From NCBI GenBank assembly GCA_026239495.1, contig CP110830.1, forward strand, positions 372,001 through 436,000: 64,000 bases of DNA. Reading direction: 5' to 3'. The notes under the pieces were generated by a model. It saw only the letters and a list, made by a program, of their open reading frames with translations. It ran no database searches and was not told where the DNA came from. Both the position numbers and the translations under genes were made by a program. This stretch comes from Spiroplasma phoeniceum. GTDB taxonomy: Bacteria; Bacillota_I; Bacilli_A; Mycoplasmatales; Mycoplasmataceae. Positions 31,052 through 41,649 of the stretch are shown here, one piece after another. Each line of letters starts with the position of its first letter. The stretch's first letter is position 1.

Positions 31052-32121
31052 AGACTTCTTGCATAACCCATTAAAATAATTTCAAATATTTGTAAAAAGG
31101 GGTTAATATAAAATTATAATTTTAATTAATTATGTCCTTTATTTAAAAATTTAATATTTTGCCACAACGAAAAATTATTTTATTATTCAAATTAGTTAAT
31201 TTTAAATAAATTTTTTATGATAACTATAATAATTGTAAATTATAAATTGAAGCAATTAAATTAAATCTTAAACTAAATCGTTTTCTACGATTTCTATATT
31301 TTTCTGTAATAATTTTAAATTTTTTAAGAATAGCAAAAATATTTTCAATAATAATTCTTATTTTTGAAACTAGTCTATTATGTTGTTTTTGTTCTTTATT
31401 TAAATGTTTTTTCTTAGTTTTCTTTGTGGGCATTATAACATTATTGTGAATTTTTTGTATTCCTTGATAACCACTATCAACTATTAATTTGGTATTTTTT
31501 AAAATTGCGATTTTTGATTCTTTAAATAAAGCATAATCGTGTTTTTTACCAAGTGAAAAACTTGTTGCAATAATTTTTTTGGTTTCTTGTTCGATAATTA
31601 CTTGTGTTTTAATAGTGTGTTTTTTCTTTTTACCAGAATAAGATTGTTTTTGTCTTTTTTTGGGCGTTGGATTGGGGTTTCGGTAGCATCAATAATAATA
31701 GTTTTATCATTAAAATAATCATTTATTAGTGCTTTTTTACCAGCAACTTGCTGAAAATCAGGGTGTTTAATTAAAATATCTTCAATTCACTTGATATTGC
31801 GATAACAATTAGCTTCACTAATTCCGAAATTTTTTCCAAGATGAAAATAAGTTCGATATTCTCGTCAATACGATAAAGTCATCAATAATCGATTTTCTAG
31901 TGATAATTTATTAGCTTTGCCACCTTTTTTAAATTTTTCTATTTCAGCTACTTGTAAAATATCTAACATTTTATTAAAAATATCTTGTTTTATTCCTGTT
32001 AATCTTAATCATTCTTTATCATTAATATTTTTAAATTCATCAAATTTCATAATTTAATATCCTCATAAATTATATTTTATAATAATATTTTAATAATAAA
32101 ACCAGGTATCGCAAGAAGTCT
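31052..32121 (-). mobile_element. IS5-family element, subtype A, best-preserved copy
   Basis: 1,070 bp, both ends intact, ATT duplicated. Inserted in the IS3 transposase gene. Confidence 0.93.
31224..32050 (-). CDS. IS5-family transposase, reference copy (-1 frameshift)
   Basis: I see no stop or indel apart from the frame change at the seven-A run. Frame 1 (MKFDEFKNINDKEW to IIIDATETPIQRPKK) and frame 2 (QKQSYSGKKKKHTIK to SIYNLQLL) join by -1 slippage to 275 residues with the full D-D-E triad (IDAT, VDSGYQG, IIENIF). The start follows GAGGATATTAA. A TATAAAATATAAT stretch within the element's left end is a likely promoter. This or the copy at 35561-36387 would be the best candidate for an active source. 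Confidence 0.82.
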
Positions 32122-32210
32122 ATTATTTTCTGCTTTTATTTGTTCATTTCCTTTTGTTAATAAATATATAGTTTCATCATGCGGATTGTTAAAAATTGGC
32201 ATTTTTTAAT

Positions 32211-33280
32211 AGACTTCTTGCATAACCCATTAAAATAATTTCAAATATTTGTAAAAAGGGGTTAATATAAAATTATAATTTTAATTAATTATGTCTTTTA
32301 TTTAAAAATTTAATATTTTGCCACAACGAAAAATTATTTTATTATTCAAATTCGTTAATTTTAAATAAATCTTTTATGATAACTATAATAATTGTAAATT
32401 ATAAATTGAAGCAATTAAATTAAATCTTAAACTAAATCGTTTTCTTCGATTACGATATTTTTCTGTAATAATTTTAAATTTTTTAAGAATAGCAAAAATA
32501 TTTTCAATAATAATTCTTATTTTTGAAACTAGTCTATTATGTTGTTTTTGTTCTTTATTTAAATGTTTTTTCTTAGTTTTCTTTGTGGGCATTATAACAT
32601 TATTGTGAATTTTTTGTATTCCTTGATAACCACTATCAACTATTAATTTGGTATTTTTTAAAATTGCGATTTTTGATTCTTTAAATAAAGCATAATCATG
32701 TTTTTTTCCAAGCGAAAAACTTGTTGCAATAATTTTTTTGGTTTCTTGTTCGATAATTACTTGTGTTTTAATAGTGTGTTTTTTCTTTTTACCAGAATAA
32801 GATTGTTTTTGTCTTTTTTTGGGCGTTGGATTGGGGTTTCGGTAACATCAATAATAATAGTTTTATCATTAAAATAATCATTTATTAGTGCTTTTTTACC
32901 AGCAACTTGCTGAAAATCAGGGTGTTTAATTAAAATATCTTCAATTCACTTGATATTGCGATAACAATTAGCTTCACTAATTACGAAATTTTTTCCAAGA
33001 TGAAAATAAGTTCGATATTCTCGTCAATACGATAAAGTCATCAATAATCGATTTTCTAGTGATAATTTATTAGCTTTGCCACCTTTTTTAAATTTTTCTA
33101 TTTCAGCTACTTGTAAAATATCTAACATTTTATTAAAAATATCTTGTTTTATTCCTGTTAATCTTAATCATTCTTTATCATTAATATTTTTAAATTCATC
33201 AAATTTCATAATTTAATATCCTCATAAATTATATTTTATAATAATATTTTAATAATAAAACCAGGTGTCGCAAGAAGTCT
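32211..33280 (-). mobile_element. IS5-family element, subtype A
   Basis: 1,070 bp with AAT on both sides. The left flank is IS3; the right flank is the end of an IS5-B copy (33281-33412). It sits at the same IS3 position as the insertion at 40580. Confidence 0.92.
32383..33209 (-). CDS. IS5-family transposase (-1 frameshift)
   Basis: The two frames join at the seven-A site. Differs from the reference copy by DVT in place of DAT at the first catalytic motif and by a Gly to Val change in KNFGIS. No stop seen. Confidence 0.75.
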
Positions 33281-33412
33281 AATAAATTCATTTTTTGTTG
33301 TGGCAAAATATTAAATTTTTAAATAAAAAACATAATTAATTAAAATTATATTTTTATATTAGTGTCTTTTTACAAATATTTGCAATTTTTTAATAGGTTA
33401 TGCAAGAAGTCT
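33281..33412. mobile_element. IS5 subtype B, right-end remnant
   Basis: About 130 bp matching the B right end, ending TTATGCAAGAAGTCT, then AATATATG of the interrupted IS3. The rest of the B copy is replaced by the adjacent IS5-A. Confidence 0.8.
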
Positions 33413-33704
33413 AATATATGTTCGTTTATCAAATTTTTTATCTTTATCGAAAACATTAATTCACCTAGAAATAGTTGCAGTACTTATTTCATATTATTTA
33501 GATATTAAAGATATTGATTTATTATATTCGTAATATTAGTTAATAATTTTAGTTTTAAATTCAATATCATGGTCTTTTAACCCTTTAGTTTTACCCCTTT
33601 CCATATAAAAAATGTTTCTCCTAACTTTATATATTTAATAACCTAGAAAGGTTTTTTATTTCATATTATCAGTTAAAAGAAACATTGTAAAAAATATTAT
33701 TTTT

Positions 33705-34027
33705 AATATTTATTTTCAGAATTATAAAAATAAGCACAACAAAAAATAAATTTTTACTAATCTTATACAAACAATAAATTTGGTAGTAAGAAAAAAGTTG
33801 AGGTTTTATAAAAAATATAAATAAAGTAATTAAATACAAATTAAAGTAATCGCTTATTAGAGCGATTTTTTTATTTGCATTATTCATCAGATAGTATTTT
33901 TAAAATTAAAAATTAACCTATTTTCTCCATCAATTAGTTAATTTTTATAATTTCCTTTCTGTGATTTATTATATTTTTTCGGTTTAACAAAAGTAAAAAC
34001 AAAATTATCATCTCTAAAAATAATGTT
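33705..34027. other. Phage-derived noncoding region
   Basis: Contains a MITE-like arm at 33782-33825 (GGTAGTAAG ... AAGTTGAGGTTTT), the AATCGCT/AGCGATT terminator at 33848-33872, and one arm of the long inverted repeat from 33876. It mirrors the region right of P1 (13850-13952). No gene seen. Confidence 0.6.
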
Positions 34028-34165
34028 TTAAATGTAATAAAATAATTTGACATTTATGATATTAATAATAATTTTATTAAATCAGTTTATAGTTTAAATT
34101 TATTATATAAACCAGGGCTTAATTTAATTTTAGATGAAAACGGTAATGTAAAAGTTAATGAATAA
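34028..34165 (+). pseudogene. C-terminal fragment of an unknown protein
   Basis: Frame reading NVLNVIK, a TAA, then FDIYDINNNFIKSVYSLNLL and YKPGLNLILDENGNVKVNE to the stop. No start is associated with it, and its 5' part is absent. A perfect terminator follows directly. Unrecognised. Confidence 0.45.
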
Positions 34166-34168
34166 TAT

Positions 34169-34198
34169 AAAAAAGTCATTTTAATAAATGACTTTTTT
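34169..34198. terminator. Bidirectional terminator
   Basis: AAAAAAGTCATTT, a 4-base loop, and AAATGACTTTTTT: perfect arms with A and T runs on both sides, between two convergent gene fragments. Confidence 0.85.
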
Positions 34199-34490
34199 AT
34201 ATTTCTAAAGTAATTAATGATAATTTTTCATTGTTTTTATTAAATAATTGTATGTTGTTAATAACAATTTTTTCTTTTTCTGTAGAAATTATAATATCAT
34301 AATTTCCATAACCCCATATTCAAGATATTTCAATTTCATTTAAAGCAAATAGTTTAACATCATAAGTTATTTTAATATTATCTTCAACTAAATCTTTAGT
34401 TATATTTATCCAAGCTGCTTTAGAATAAAGTAAATTATATCGTTGAGAAAAGTAATTTAAATAGTCTTCTAATTTGTCATTATAAATAAT
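34197..34490 (-). pseudogene. Unknown protein, 5' truncated by IS5-B remnant
   Basis: Open frame of 97 codons ending ISTEKEKIVINNIQLFN...LITLEI. It begins at the IS end (IIYNDKLEDYLNYFSQRYNL). Includes AAWINITKDLVEDNIKITYD and ISWIWGYGNYDI. No stops inside. I do not recognise it. Confidence 0.5.
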
Positions 34491-34517
34491 AGACTCCTTG
34501 CGTAACCTATTAAAAAA
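34491..34517. mobile_element. IS5 subtype B, 27-bp end remnant
   Basis: AGACTCCTTGCGTAACC then TATTAAAAAA, the terminal bases of a B right end only. Confidence 0.65.
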
Positions 34518-34868
34518 CGATTACCGCAATAATTAAAAGAAAAATACCCAAAAGGAACTACTAAATTAACATTACCAACAGTTCAAAAATTAAATCAAAT
34601 TAAAAAGTTTATTAATAATTTAAAAATTGGACATTTTAATTTTAATTTTGCTGGTGAAATTAATAATAAAAAATGGTATCGTGAACGCCGAAGTGATGTT
34701 AAAAATATTAATAATTTATATAAAACACCAGTTAAAAATATTTTTTACAAAACTAATCAAACTATTAAAAAAATTAAAAAATTACAAAGAAAAATTAATA
34801 GTTATAAGCCAAGTAATTTAAAAAATAAATATCGTAATCAATTAAGGGGTGTTTTATATGGAAAATAA
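34518..34868 (+). pseudogene. Basic protein fragment, 5' truncated
   Basis: Reads, after an early TAA, LKEKYPKGTTKLTLPTVQKL, NFAGEINNKKWYRERRSDVK, KTPVKNIFYKTNQTIKKIKK and ends NQLRGVLYGK. Very basic, possibly nucleic-acid binding. It overlaps the next start codon by 11 bp, so the two formed an operon. Probably phage-derived; unrecognised. Confidence 0.45.
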
Positions 34869-35095
34869 TTTAAGTAATTTGTTATTTATAAAAGTTGAAG
34901 ATGTGAAATAAAGTAGACTTTGACAACCTATTAATGATAGAAAACAATCTGCTTATAATGATAATTTAATTTATAATGCTATTTTAAAAACTAGTTTATG
35001 AATGGATAAATTATCAGGTGGGACAATTTCAGATAAAATAAATAAAAAAGATTTATTTCCCTGAGTAAAAAAAGATAATACTGGTTTAATTCAAT
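34858..35095 (+). pseudogene. Unknown protein, nonsense and 3' truncated
   Basis: Starts MENNLSNLLFIKVEDVK behind AAGGGGTG, then TAA at 34909-34911, and continues SRLWQPINDRKQSAYNDNLI and KTSLWMDKLSGGTISDKINK until an IS5-B end cuts it. No family recognised. Confidence 0.45.
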
Positions 35096-35228
35096 AGACT
35101 TCTTGCGTAACCTATTAAAAAATTGCAAATATTTGTAAAAAGACGCTAATAGAAAAATATAATTTTAGTTAATTATGTTTTTTATTTAAAAATTTAATAT
35201 TTTGCCACAACAAAAAAATGAATTTATT
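35096..35228. mobile_element. IS5 subtype B, right-end remnant
   Basis: About 130 bp of B right end (AGACTTCTTGCGTAACC inward), cut by an A-type right end. Confidence 0.8.
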
Positions 35229-35388
35229 AGACTTCTTGCATAACCCATTAAAATAATTTCAAATATTTGTAAAAAGGGGTTAATATAAAATTATAATTTT
35301 AATTAATTATGTTTTTTATTTAAAAATTTAATATTTTGCCACAACGAAAAATTATTTTATTATTCAAATTCGTTAATTTTAAATAAAT
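35229..35388. mobile_element. IS5 subtype A, right-end fragment
   Basis: The first 160 bp of an A copy (noncoding part up to AAATAAAT), immediately followed by a full A copy in the same orientation. The arrangement suggests recombination or insertion next to an older copy. Confidence 0.8.
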
Positions 35389-36458
35389 AGACTTCTTGCA
35401 TAACCCATTAAAATAATTTCAAATATTTGTAAAAAGGGGTTAATATAAAATTATAATTTTAATTAATTATGTCTTTTATTTAAAAATTTAATATTTTGCC
35501 ACAACGAAAAATTATTTTATTATTCAAATTCGTTAATTTTAAATAAATCTTTTATGATAACTATAATAATTGTAAATTATAAATTGAAGCAATTAAATTA
35601 AATCTTAAACTAAATCGTTTTCTACGATTTCTATATTTTTCTGTAATAATTTTAAATTTTTTAAGAATAGCAAAAATATTTTCAATAATAATTCTTATTT
35701 TTGAAACTAGTCTATTATGTTGTTTTTGTTCTTTATTTAAATGTTTTTTCTTAGTTTTCTTTGTGGGCATTATAACATTATTGTGAATTTTTTGTATTCC
35801 TTGATAACCACTATCAACTATTAATTTGGTATTTTTTAAAATTGCGATTTTTGATTCTTTAAATAAAGCATAATCGTGTTTTTTACCAAGTGAAAAACTT
35901 GTTGCAATAATTTTTTTGGTTTCTTGTTCGATAATTACTTGTGTTTTAATAGTGTGTTTTTTCTTTTTACCAGAATAAGATTGTTTTTGTCTTTTTTTGG
36001 GCGTTGGATTGGGGTTTCGGTAACATCAATAATAATAGTTTTATCATTAAAATAATCATTTATTAGTGCTTTTTTACCAGCAACTTGCTGAAAATCAGGG
36101 TGTTTAATTAAAATATCTTCAATTCACTTGATATTGCGATAACAATTAGCTTCACTAATTCCGAAATTTTTTCCAAGATGAAAATAAGTTCGATATTCTC
36201 GTCAATACGATAAAGTCATCAATAATCGATTTTCTAGTGATAATTTATTAGCTTTGCCACCTTTTTTAAATTTTTCTATTTCAGCTACTTGTAAAATATC
36301 TAACATTTTATTAAAAATATCTTGTTTTATTCCTGTTAATCTTAATCATTCTTTATCATTAATATTTTTAAATTCATCAAATTTCATAATTTAATATCCT
36401 CATAAATTATATTTTATAATAATATTTTAATAATAAAACCAGGTATCGCAAGAAGTCT
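35389..36458 (-). mobile_element. IS5-family element, subtype A
   Basis: 1,070 bp with both ends intact and AAT on both sides. Confidence 0.93.
35561..36387 (-). CDS. IS5-family transposase (-1 frameshift)
   Basis: No stop or indel seen outside the seven-A frameshift site; DVT at the first catalytic motif. Otherwise as the copy at 31224-32050. Confidence 0.78.
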
Positions 36459-36880
36459 AATCTTATTCTGGTAAAAAGAAAAAACACACCATTAAAACAC
36501 ACGCAGTTATCGAACAAGAAACCAAAAAAATTATTGCACCAATTTTTTCGCTTGTAAAAAAACATTATTATGCTTTATTTAAAGAATCAAAAATCTCAAT
36601 TTTAAAAAATACCAAATTAATAGTTGATAGTGGTTATCAAGGAATTCAAAAAATTCACAATAATGTTCTAATGCCTACAAAAAAACAAAGAAAAACCCTT
36701 TAAATAAAGTAAAAAAACAACGTAATAGAATAGTTTCAAAAATGAGAATTATTATTGAAAATATTTTTTTTATTCTTAAAAAATTTAAAATTATTACAGA
36801 AAAATATCGTAATCGAAGAAAACGATTTAGTTTAAGATTTAATTTAATTGCTTCAATTTATAATTTACATTTAGCATAGA
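36459..36880 (+). pseudogene. IS5-B transposase, C-terminal remnant
   Basis: Frame SYSGKKKKHTIKTHAVIEQE ... LIVDSGYQGIQKIHNN, then a frameshift in MPTKK, and RIIIENIFFILKKF. N-terminal half absent. Confidence 0.8.
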
Positions 36881-36967
36881 AGATTTATTTAAAATTAAAG
36901 AATTTAAATAATAAATTCATTTTTTTGTTGTGGCAAAATATTAAATTTTTAAATAAAAAACATAATT

Positions 36968-38038
36968 AGACTTCTTGCGATACCTGGTTTTATTATTAAA
37001 ATATTATTATAAAATATAATTTATGAGGATATTAAATTATGAAATTTGATGAATTTAAAAATATTAATGATAAAGAATGATTAAGATTAACAGGAATAAA
37101 ACAAGATATTTTTAATAAAATGTTAGATATTTTACAAGTAGCTGAAATAGAAAAATTTAAAAAAGGTGGCAAAGCTAATAAATTATCACTAGAAAATCGA
37201 TTATTGATGACTTTATCGTATTGACGAGAATATCGAACTTATTTTCATCTTGGAAAAAATTTCGGAATTAGTGAAGCTAATTGTTATCGCAATATCAAGT
37301 GAATTGAAGATATTTTAATTAAACACCCTGATTTTCAGCAAGTTGCTGGTAAAAAAGCACTAATAAATGATTATTTTAATGATAAAACTATTATTATTGA
37401 TGCTACCGAAACCCCAATCCAACGCCCAAAAAAAGACAAAAAACAATCTTATTCTGGTAAAAAGAAAAAACACACTATTAAAACACAAGTAATTATCGAA
37501 CAAGAAACCAAAAAAATTATTGCAACAAGTTTTTCACTTGGTAAAAAACACGATTATGCTTTATTTAAAGAATCAAAAATCGCAATTTTAAAAAATACCA
37601 AATTAATAGTTGATAGTGGTTATAAAGGAATACAAAAAATTCACAATAATGTTATAATGCCAACAAAGAAAACTAAGAAAAAACATTTAAATAAAGAACA
37701 AAAACAACATAATAGACTAGTTTCAAAAATAAGAATTATTATTGAAAATATTTTTGCTATTCTTAAAAAATTTAAAATTATTACAGAAAAATATATAAAT
37801 AGTAGAAAACGATTTAGTTTAAGATTTAATTTAATTGCTTCAATTTATAATTTACAATTATTATAGTTATCATAAAAGATTTATTTAAAATTAACAAATT
37901 TGAATAATAAAATAATTTTTCGTTGTGGCAAAATATTAAATTTTTAAATAAAAGACATAATTAATTAAAATTATAATTTTATATTAACCCCTTTTTACAA
38001 ATATTTGAAATTATTTTAATGGGTTATGCAAGAGGTCT
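36968..38038 (+). mobile_element. IS5-family element, subtype A, fused-frame copy
   Basis: 1,071 bp, one base longer than most because of an extra A next to the frameshift site. ATT lies on both sides; removing it restores the B sequence CATAATTAATTAAA. The right end is altered (GCAAGAGGTCT). Confidence 0.93.
37039..37866 (+). CDS. IS5-family transposase, single 275-residue frame
   Basis: Unlike the other copies, the sequence after RPKKDK has six A instead of five (GACAAAAAAC), so both halves read in one frame without slippage. This gives a complete D-D-E protein (IDATETPIQRP; LIVDSGYKGIQ; RIIIENIFAI). Three changes (Q to K in SGYQG, and R to I and R to S near the C-terminus) lie in otherwise invariant positions, so activity is uncertain. 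The fused protein would not be under frameshift control. Confidence 0.85.
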
Positions 38039-38116
38039 ATTAATTAAAATTATATTTTTCTATTAGTGTCTTTTTAAAAATATTTGCAATTTTTTAATAG
38101 GTTACGCAATAAGTCT

Positions 38117-38528
38117 AATACTTAAATTATCTTATCATGCAAATAAATTGTCTAATGTTTTTGTTAATAATTTGTATAATTCATTATCAAATTGATGGTC
38201 AACAACCGCCTGCTTAGAAATTTCACAAATTAATGTTGCTAATAAATAATCATCATATAATCATCATAATTTTGTGCTAATTTAATTCTTGTTTTTAATA
38301 AATTTCCTGTCTTTAATTTACTTAACTTATTATTATGATATGATAAAAATATTTCAAGTTCACTTGTTGCTAATAATTGTATTGCATACTAATTTTTTGA
38401 TGTAATTTTTTGTACCCCAGGTGCAAAAAAACTAATTTTCTTAATTCTTGTGACAAAATCGTAATAATTGCACCGCTATCATCGCCGGGTCATTTATTCA
38501 ATACGATTCCTGTTAATTTTTGAATCAT
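38117..38528 (-). pseudogene. recO: DNA repair protein RecO, decayed and truncated
   Basis: The N-terminal part reads MIQKLTGIVLNKWPGDDSGA then IITILSQELRKLVF, the OB-fold start typical of RecO (recombination mediator working with RecF/RecR). The frame then shifts in a T-run (HLG versus APGVQKITSKN), meets a TAG, continues as YAIQLLATSELEIFLSYHNN and KTGNLLKTRIKLAQNYDDY, shifts again to LLATLICEISKQAVVDHQFD, and is cut by an IS5-B end. Overlap with the end of era and the usual era-recO order support the assignment. RecO is therefore probably lost, unless a second copy exists elsewhere. Confidence 0.72.
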
Positions 38529-38529
38529 T

Positions 38530-39423
38530 TTAATAACTTTCTTTGTTATAACCTAGACGGGCAATCATTGAAGGTTTATCCCGTCATTTATCCACTACTT
38601 TAACAAATAATTCTAAAAATATTTTTGTTCCTAAAATTTGTTCTAATTCTAAGCGGGCTTGCGTTCCAATTTGCTTAATTAAACGGCCTTGTTTCCCAAT
38701 AATAATTCCTTTTTGCGAATCCCGTTCAACACAAATTGAAGCCACAATTTTTAATAAGTGTGGTTGGTCATCGATTTTATCAATTAAAATGGCAACACTA
38801 TGCGGAATCTCATCTTCTGTTAACAACAAAATTTTTTCCCGAATAATTTCACGAATTAAAAACTTTTCTGGTTGATCGGTTAACATATAATCAGTATAAT
38901 ATTGTGGCCCTAGTGCTAAATGTGTTTTTAATAAAGTTAATAATGTTTCAATATTTTTATGTTTAACGGTTGAAACCGGAATGATAGCAGTAAACTGATT
39001 AATTTTTTCTCATTCAGAAATTTTTACTATTAAATTACCTTTGGAAACTAAATCAATTTTTGTTACAACTAAAACAATTGCAATTGCGCGCTCTTGTAGT
39101 GCTCTGATAATATAACGGTCATTATCACCAATGTGTTCATTTGCTGGAGCTAAAAATAAAATAACATCGGCTGCTTTTGTTGCTGATAAAGCAACTTTAT
39201 TCATAAATTTTCCCATTTCATGATGAGCTTTATGAATGCCGGGGGTATCCATAAAAACAATTTGTGATTCTTGATCATTATAAATCCCTTGAATACGGTT
39301 TCGTGTTGTTTGTGCCTTTGCTGTTACAATTGCTACTTTATTATTTAAAATTGTATTTAATAATGTTGATTTGCCAACATTTGGTCGCCCCACAATTGCA
39401 ACAAAACCTGATTTAATTGACAT
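38530..39423 (-). CDS. era: GTPase Era
   Basis: An essential GTPase for 16S rRNA maturation and 30S assembly, working at the 3' end of 16S rRNA. 297 residues, normal length. The G domain has GRPNVGKST (residues about 12-20), DTPGIHKAHHEMG and TKIDLV. The C-terminal KH RNA-binding domain has QKGIIIGKQGRLIKQIGTQA followed by LELFVKVVDKWRDKP. I choose the ATG behind AGAGGTG (MSIKSGFVAIV) rather than one three codons earlier. UGA-coded Trp occurs in the middle. It was the upstream gene of recO. Intact. Confidence 0.96.
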
Positions 39424-39524
39424 TTTCTTCACCTCTTAATTATTCTAATTATAAAGGAAAATATCAAAAAAGGAGTGTTGCAAAGATACGGGTTTTAATT
39501 AAAAACAAGATTATATCTGAACAT

Positions 39525-40579
39525 TGCACAGTTTTAAATAACTGAGAATTATTTTTTTAATTTAAAATGCTTTTTAATTCAAATTGAATTGGAGTCATTT
39601 TTAATTTTAAAACCTTTCTATAATTATTATACTCAACAATATAATTATCTATCATATTTTTTAGCTCATCAAAATTTTTGTATTTTGTTATATTTTTATT
39701 TTCTGTTTTTAAAATTGAAAACCAATTTTCAATAGGTGAATTATCTAAACAATTTCCACGTCGAGACATACTTATAGTTACTACATAATCTCTTAACAAA
39801 TCAAAATATGCATGTGCAGTAAAATGAATGCCTTGATCAGAATTAATTATTAATTGACCAGGTTTAATTTTTCGATTAATTAAGCTTTGTTTTAAACAAT
39901 TAATTAATCAATTTACTGTTGGTCTTGCTGTTAGTGAGTATCAAACAATTGCATTACTAAATAATTCTTTAATAGCAAATAAATATACTGATTCTGAATA
40001 TATTTTAATTATTGTAATATCAATTGATCATTTTTGGTTAATTTGATTAGAATGAAAATTACCTTTAAGTAAATAGGGGTATTTTTTATGTTCATATAAC
40101 ATATTATTAAAATGTTTAATTCGTTTTTTATGTTTAATTCTAACTTCAGAACATATTTGTAATATCTTCATATAACGATATACAGTACTTGCTGATATTT
40201 TTATTTTTTGTTATTCCAAATCAAGTTTTATTTGTCGATGACCTTTATTTTTATTGTTTTTTCAAATTATTTTAATTATTTCTAATATATTGTAATCAAT
40301 TTTTCATTCATATTTTTCATGAATATTTTTATATTTATTTAATGTATCATATGAAATGCATAATATTTTTAAAAATCATCTTAATGGTAAGATTGAGTTG
40401 TTATTTAATTCGTTTTTAATAAAATCAATTTGTTTTCTAATATTCATCTTTGTTTTTGTTTTTGGAAGAGATTCAAGCTTTTTTAAAATATTATTTTTTG
40501 CTTTTATTTGTTCATTTTCTTTTGTTAATAAATATATAGTTTCATAATGCGGATTATTAAAAATTGGCATTTTTTTAAT
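39525..40579 (-). mobile_element. IS3/IS150-like element, 3' part
   Basis: Right end near 39525, cut at 40579 by an IS5-A copy at the same position (after GGCATTTTTTTAAT) where the copy at 32211 also inserted. The 5' part is not found next to it. Confidence 0.85.
39557..40579 (-). pseudogene. IS3-family transposase, nonsense and truncated
   Basis: OrfAB from MPIFNNPHYETIYLLTKENE to IQFELKSILN. TAA at 40211-40213 replaces GAA in LEEQKIKIS. All three catalytic regions (DITIIK, INSDQGIHFT, DNSPIENWF) can be read. The OrfA start is missing. Confidence 0.85.
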
Positions 40580-41649
40580 AGACTTCTTGCGATACCTGGT
40601 TTTATTATTAAAATATTATTATAAAATATAATTTATGAGGATATTAAATTATGAAATTTGATGAATTTAAAAATATTAATGATAAAGAATGATTAAGATT
40701 AACAGGAATAAAACAAGATATTTTTAATAAAATGTTAAATATTTTACAAGTAGCTGAAATAGAAAAATTTAAAAAAGGTGGCAAAGCTAATAAATTATCA
40801 CTAGAAAATCGATTATTGATGACTTTATCGTATTGACGAGAATATCGAACTTATTTTCATCTTGGAAAAAATTTCGGAATTAGTGAAGCTAATTGTTATC
40901 GCAATATCAAGTGAATTGAAGATATTTTAATTAAACACCCTGATTTTCAGCAAGTTGCTGGTAAAAAAGCACTAATAAATGATTATTTTAATGATAAAAC
41001 TATTATTATTGATGATACCGAAACCCCAATCCAACGCCCAAAAAAAGACAAAAACAATCTTATTCTGGTAAAAATAAAAAACACACTATTAAAACACAAG
41101 TAATTATCGAACAAGAAACCAAAAAAAATATTGCAACAAGTTTTTCACTTGGTAAAAAACACGATTATGCTTTATTTAAAGAATCAAAAATCGCAATTTT
41201 AAAAAATACCAAATTAATAGTTGATAGTGGTTATCAAGGAATACAAAAAATTCACAATAATGTTATAATGCCCACAAAGAAAACTAAGAAAAAACATTTA
41301 AATAAAGAACAAAAACAACATAATAGACTAGTTTCAAAAATAAGAATTATTATTGAAAATATTTTTGCTATTCTTAAAAAATTTAAAATTATTACAGAAA
41401 AATATAGAAATCGAAGAAAACGATTTAGTTTAAGATTTAATTTAATTGCTTCAATTTATAATTTACAATTATTATAGTTATCATAAAAGATTTATTTAAA
41501 ATTAACGAATTTGAATAATAAAATAATTTTTCGTTGTGGCAAAATATTAAATTTTTAAATAAAAGACATAATTAATTAAAATTATAATTTTATATTAACC
41601 CCTTTTTACAAATATTTGAAATTATTTTAATGGGTTATGCAAGAAGTCT
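40580..41649 (+). mobile_element. IS5-family element, subtype A
   Basis: 1,070 bp, intact ends, AAT on both sides. The right flank is another IS5-A copy in the opposite orientation. Confidence 0.93.
40651..41477 (+). CDS. IS5-family transposase (-1 frameshift)
   Basis: Standard two-frame arrangement. Substitutions: DDT for DAT at the first catalytic motif, K to N after SGK, and I to N in TKKIIAT. No stop seen. Confidence 0.75.

Larger units (their letters stand above)
30118..33604 (-). pseudogene. IS3-family transposase, interrupted
   Basis: Starts MERGKTKGLKDHDIEF at 33604. The C-terminal catalytic part (MYRRGNCLDNSLIENWF) is at 30118-30330. It is broken by two IS5 insertions and by TAA (about 30500) at the place where one sister copy reads TAC. 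Confidence 0.85.
30086..33689 (-). mobile_element. IS3/IS150-like element with several IS5 insertions
   Basis: The right end TGCACAGTTTCAAATAACTG is at 30086 and the left end ...GAAACATTGTA at 33689. The flanks are direct repeats AAAAATATTATTTT (30072-30085 and 33690-33703). Two full IS5-A copies and a B remnant lie inside, so only about 1,330 bp is IS3. Confidence 0.85.
36459..38116 (+). mobile_element. IS5 subtype B 3' part, split by IS5-A
   Basis: Plus-strand B sequence from the middle of the transposase (36459-36967) and the right end (38039-38116). An IS5-A copy lies between, flanked by ATT. The N-terminal half is missing, and the right end reads GCAATAAGTCT, with G changed to T. Confidence 0.85.
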
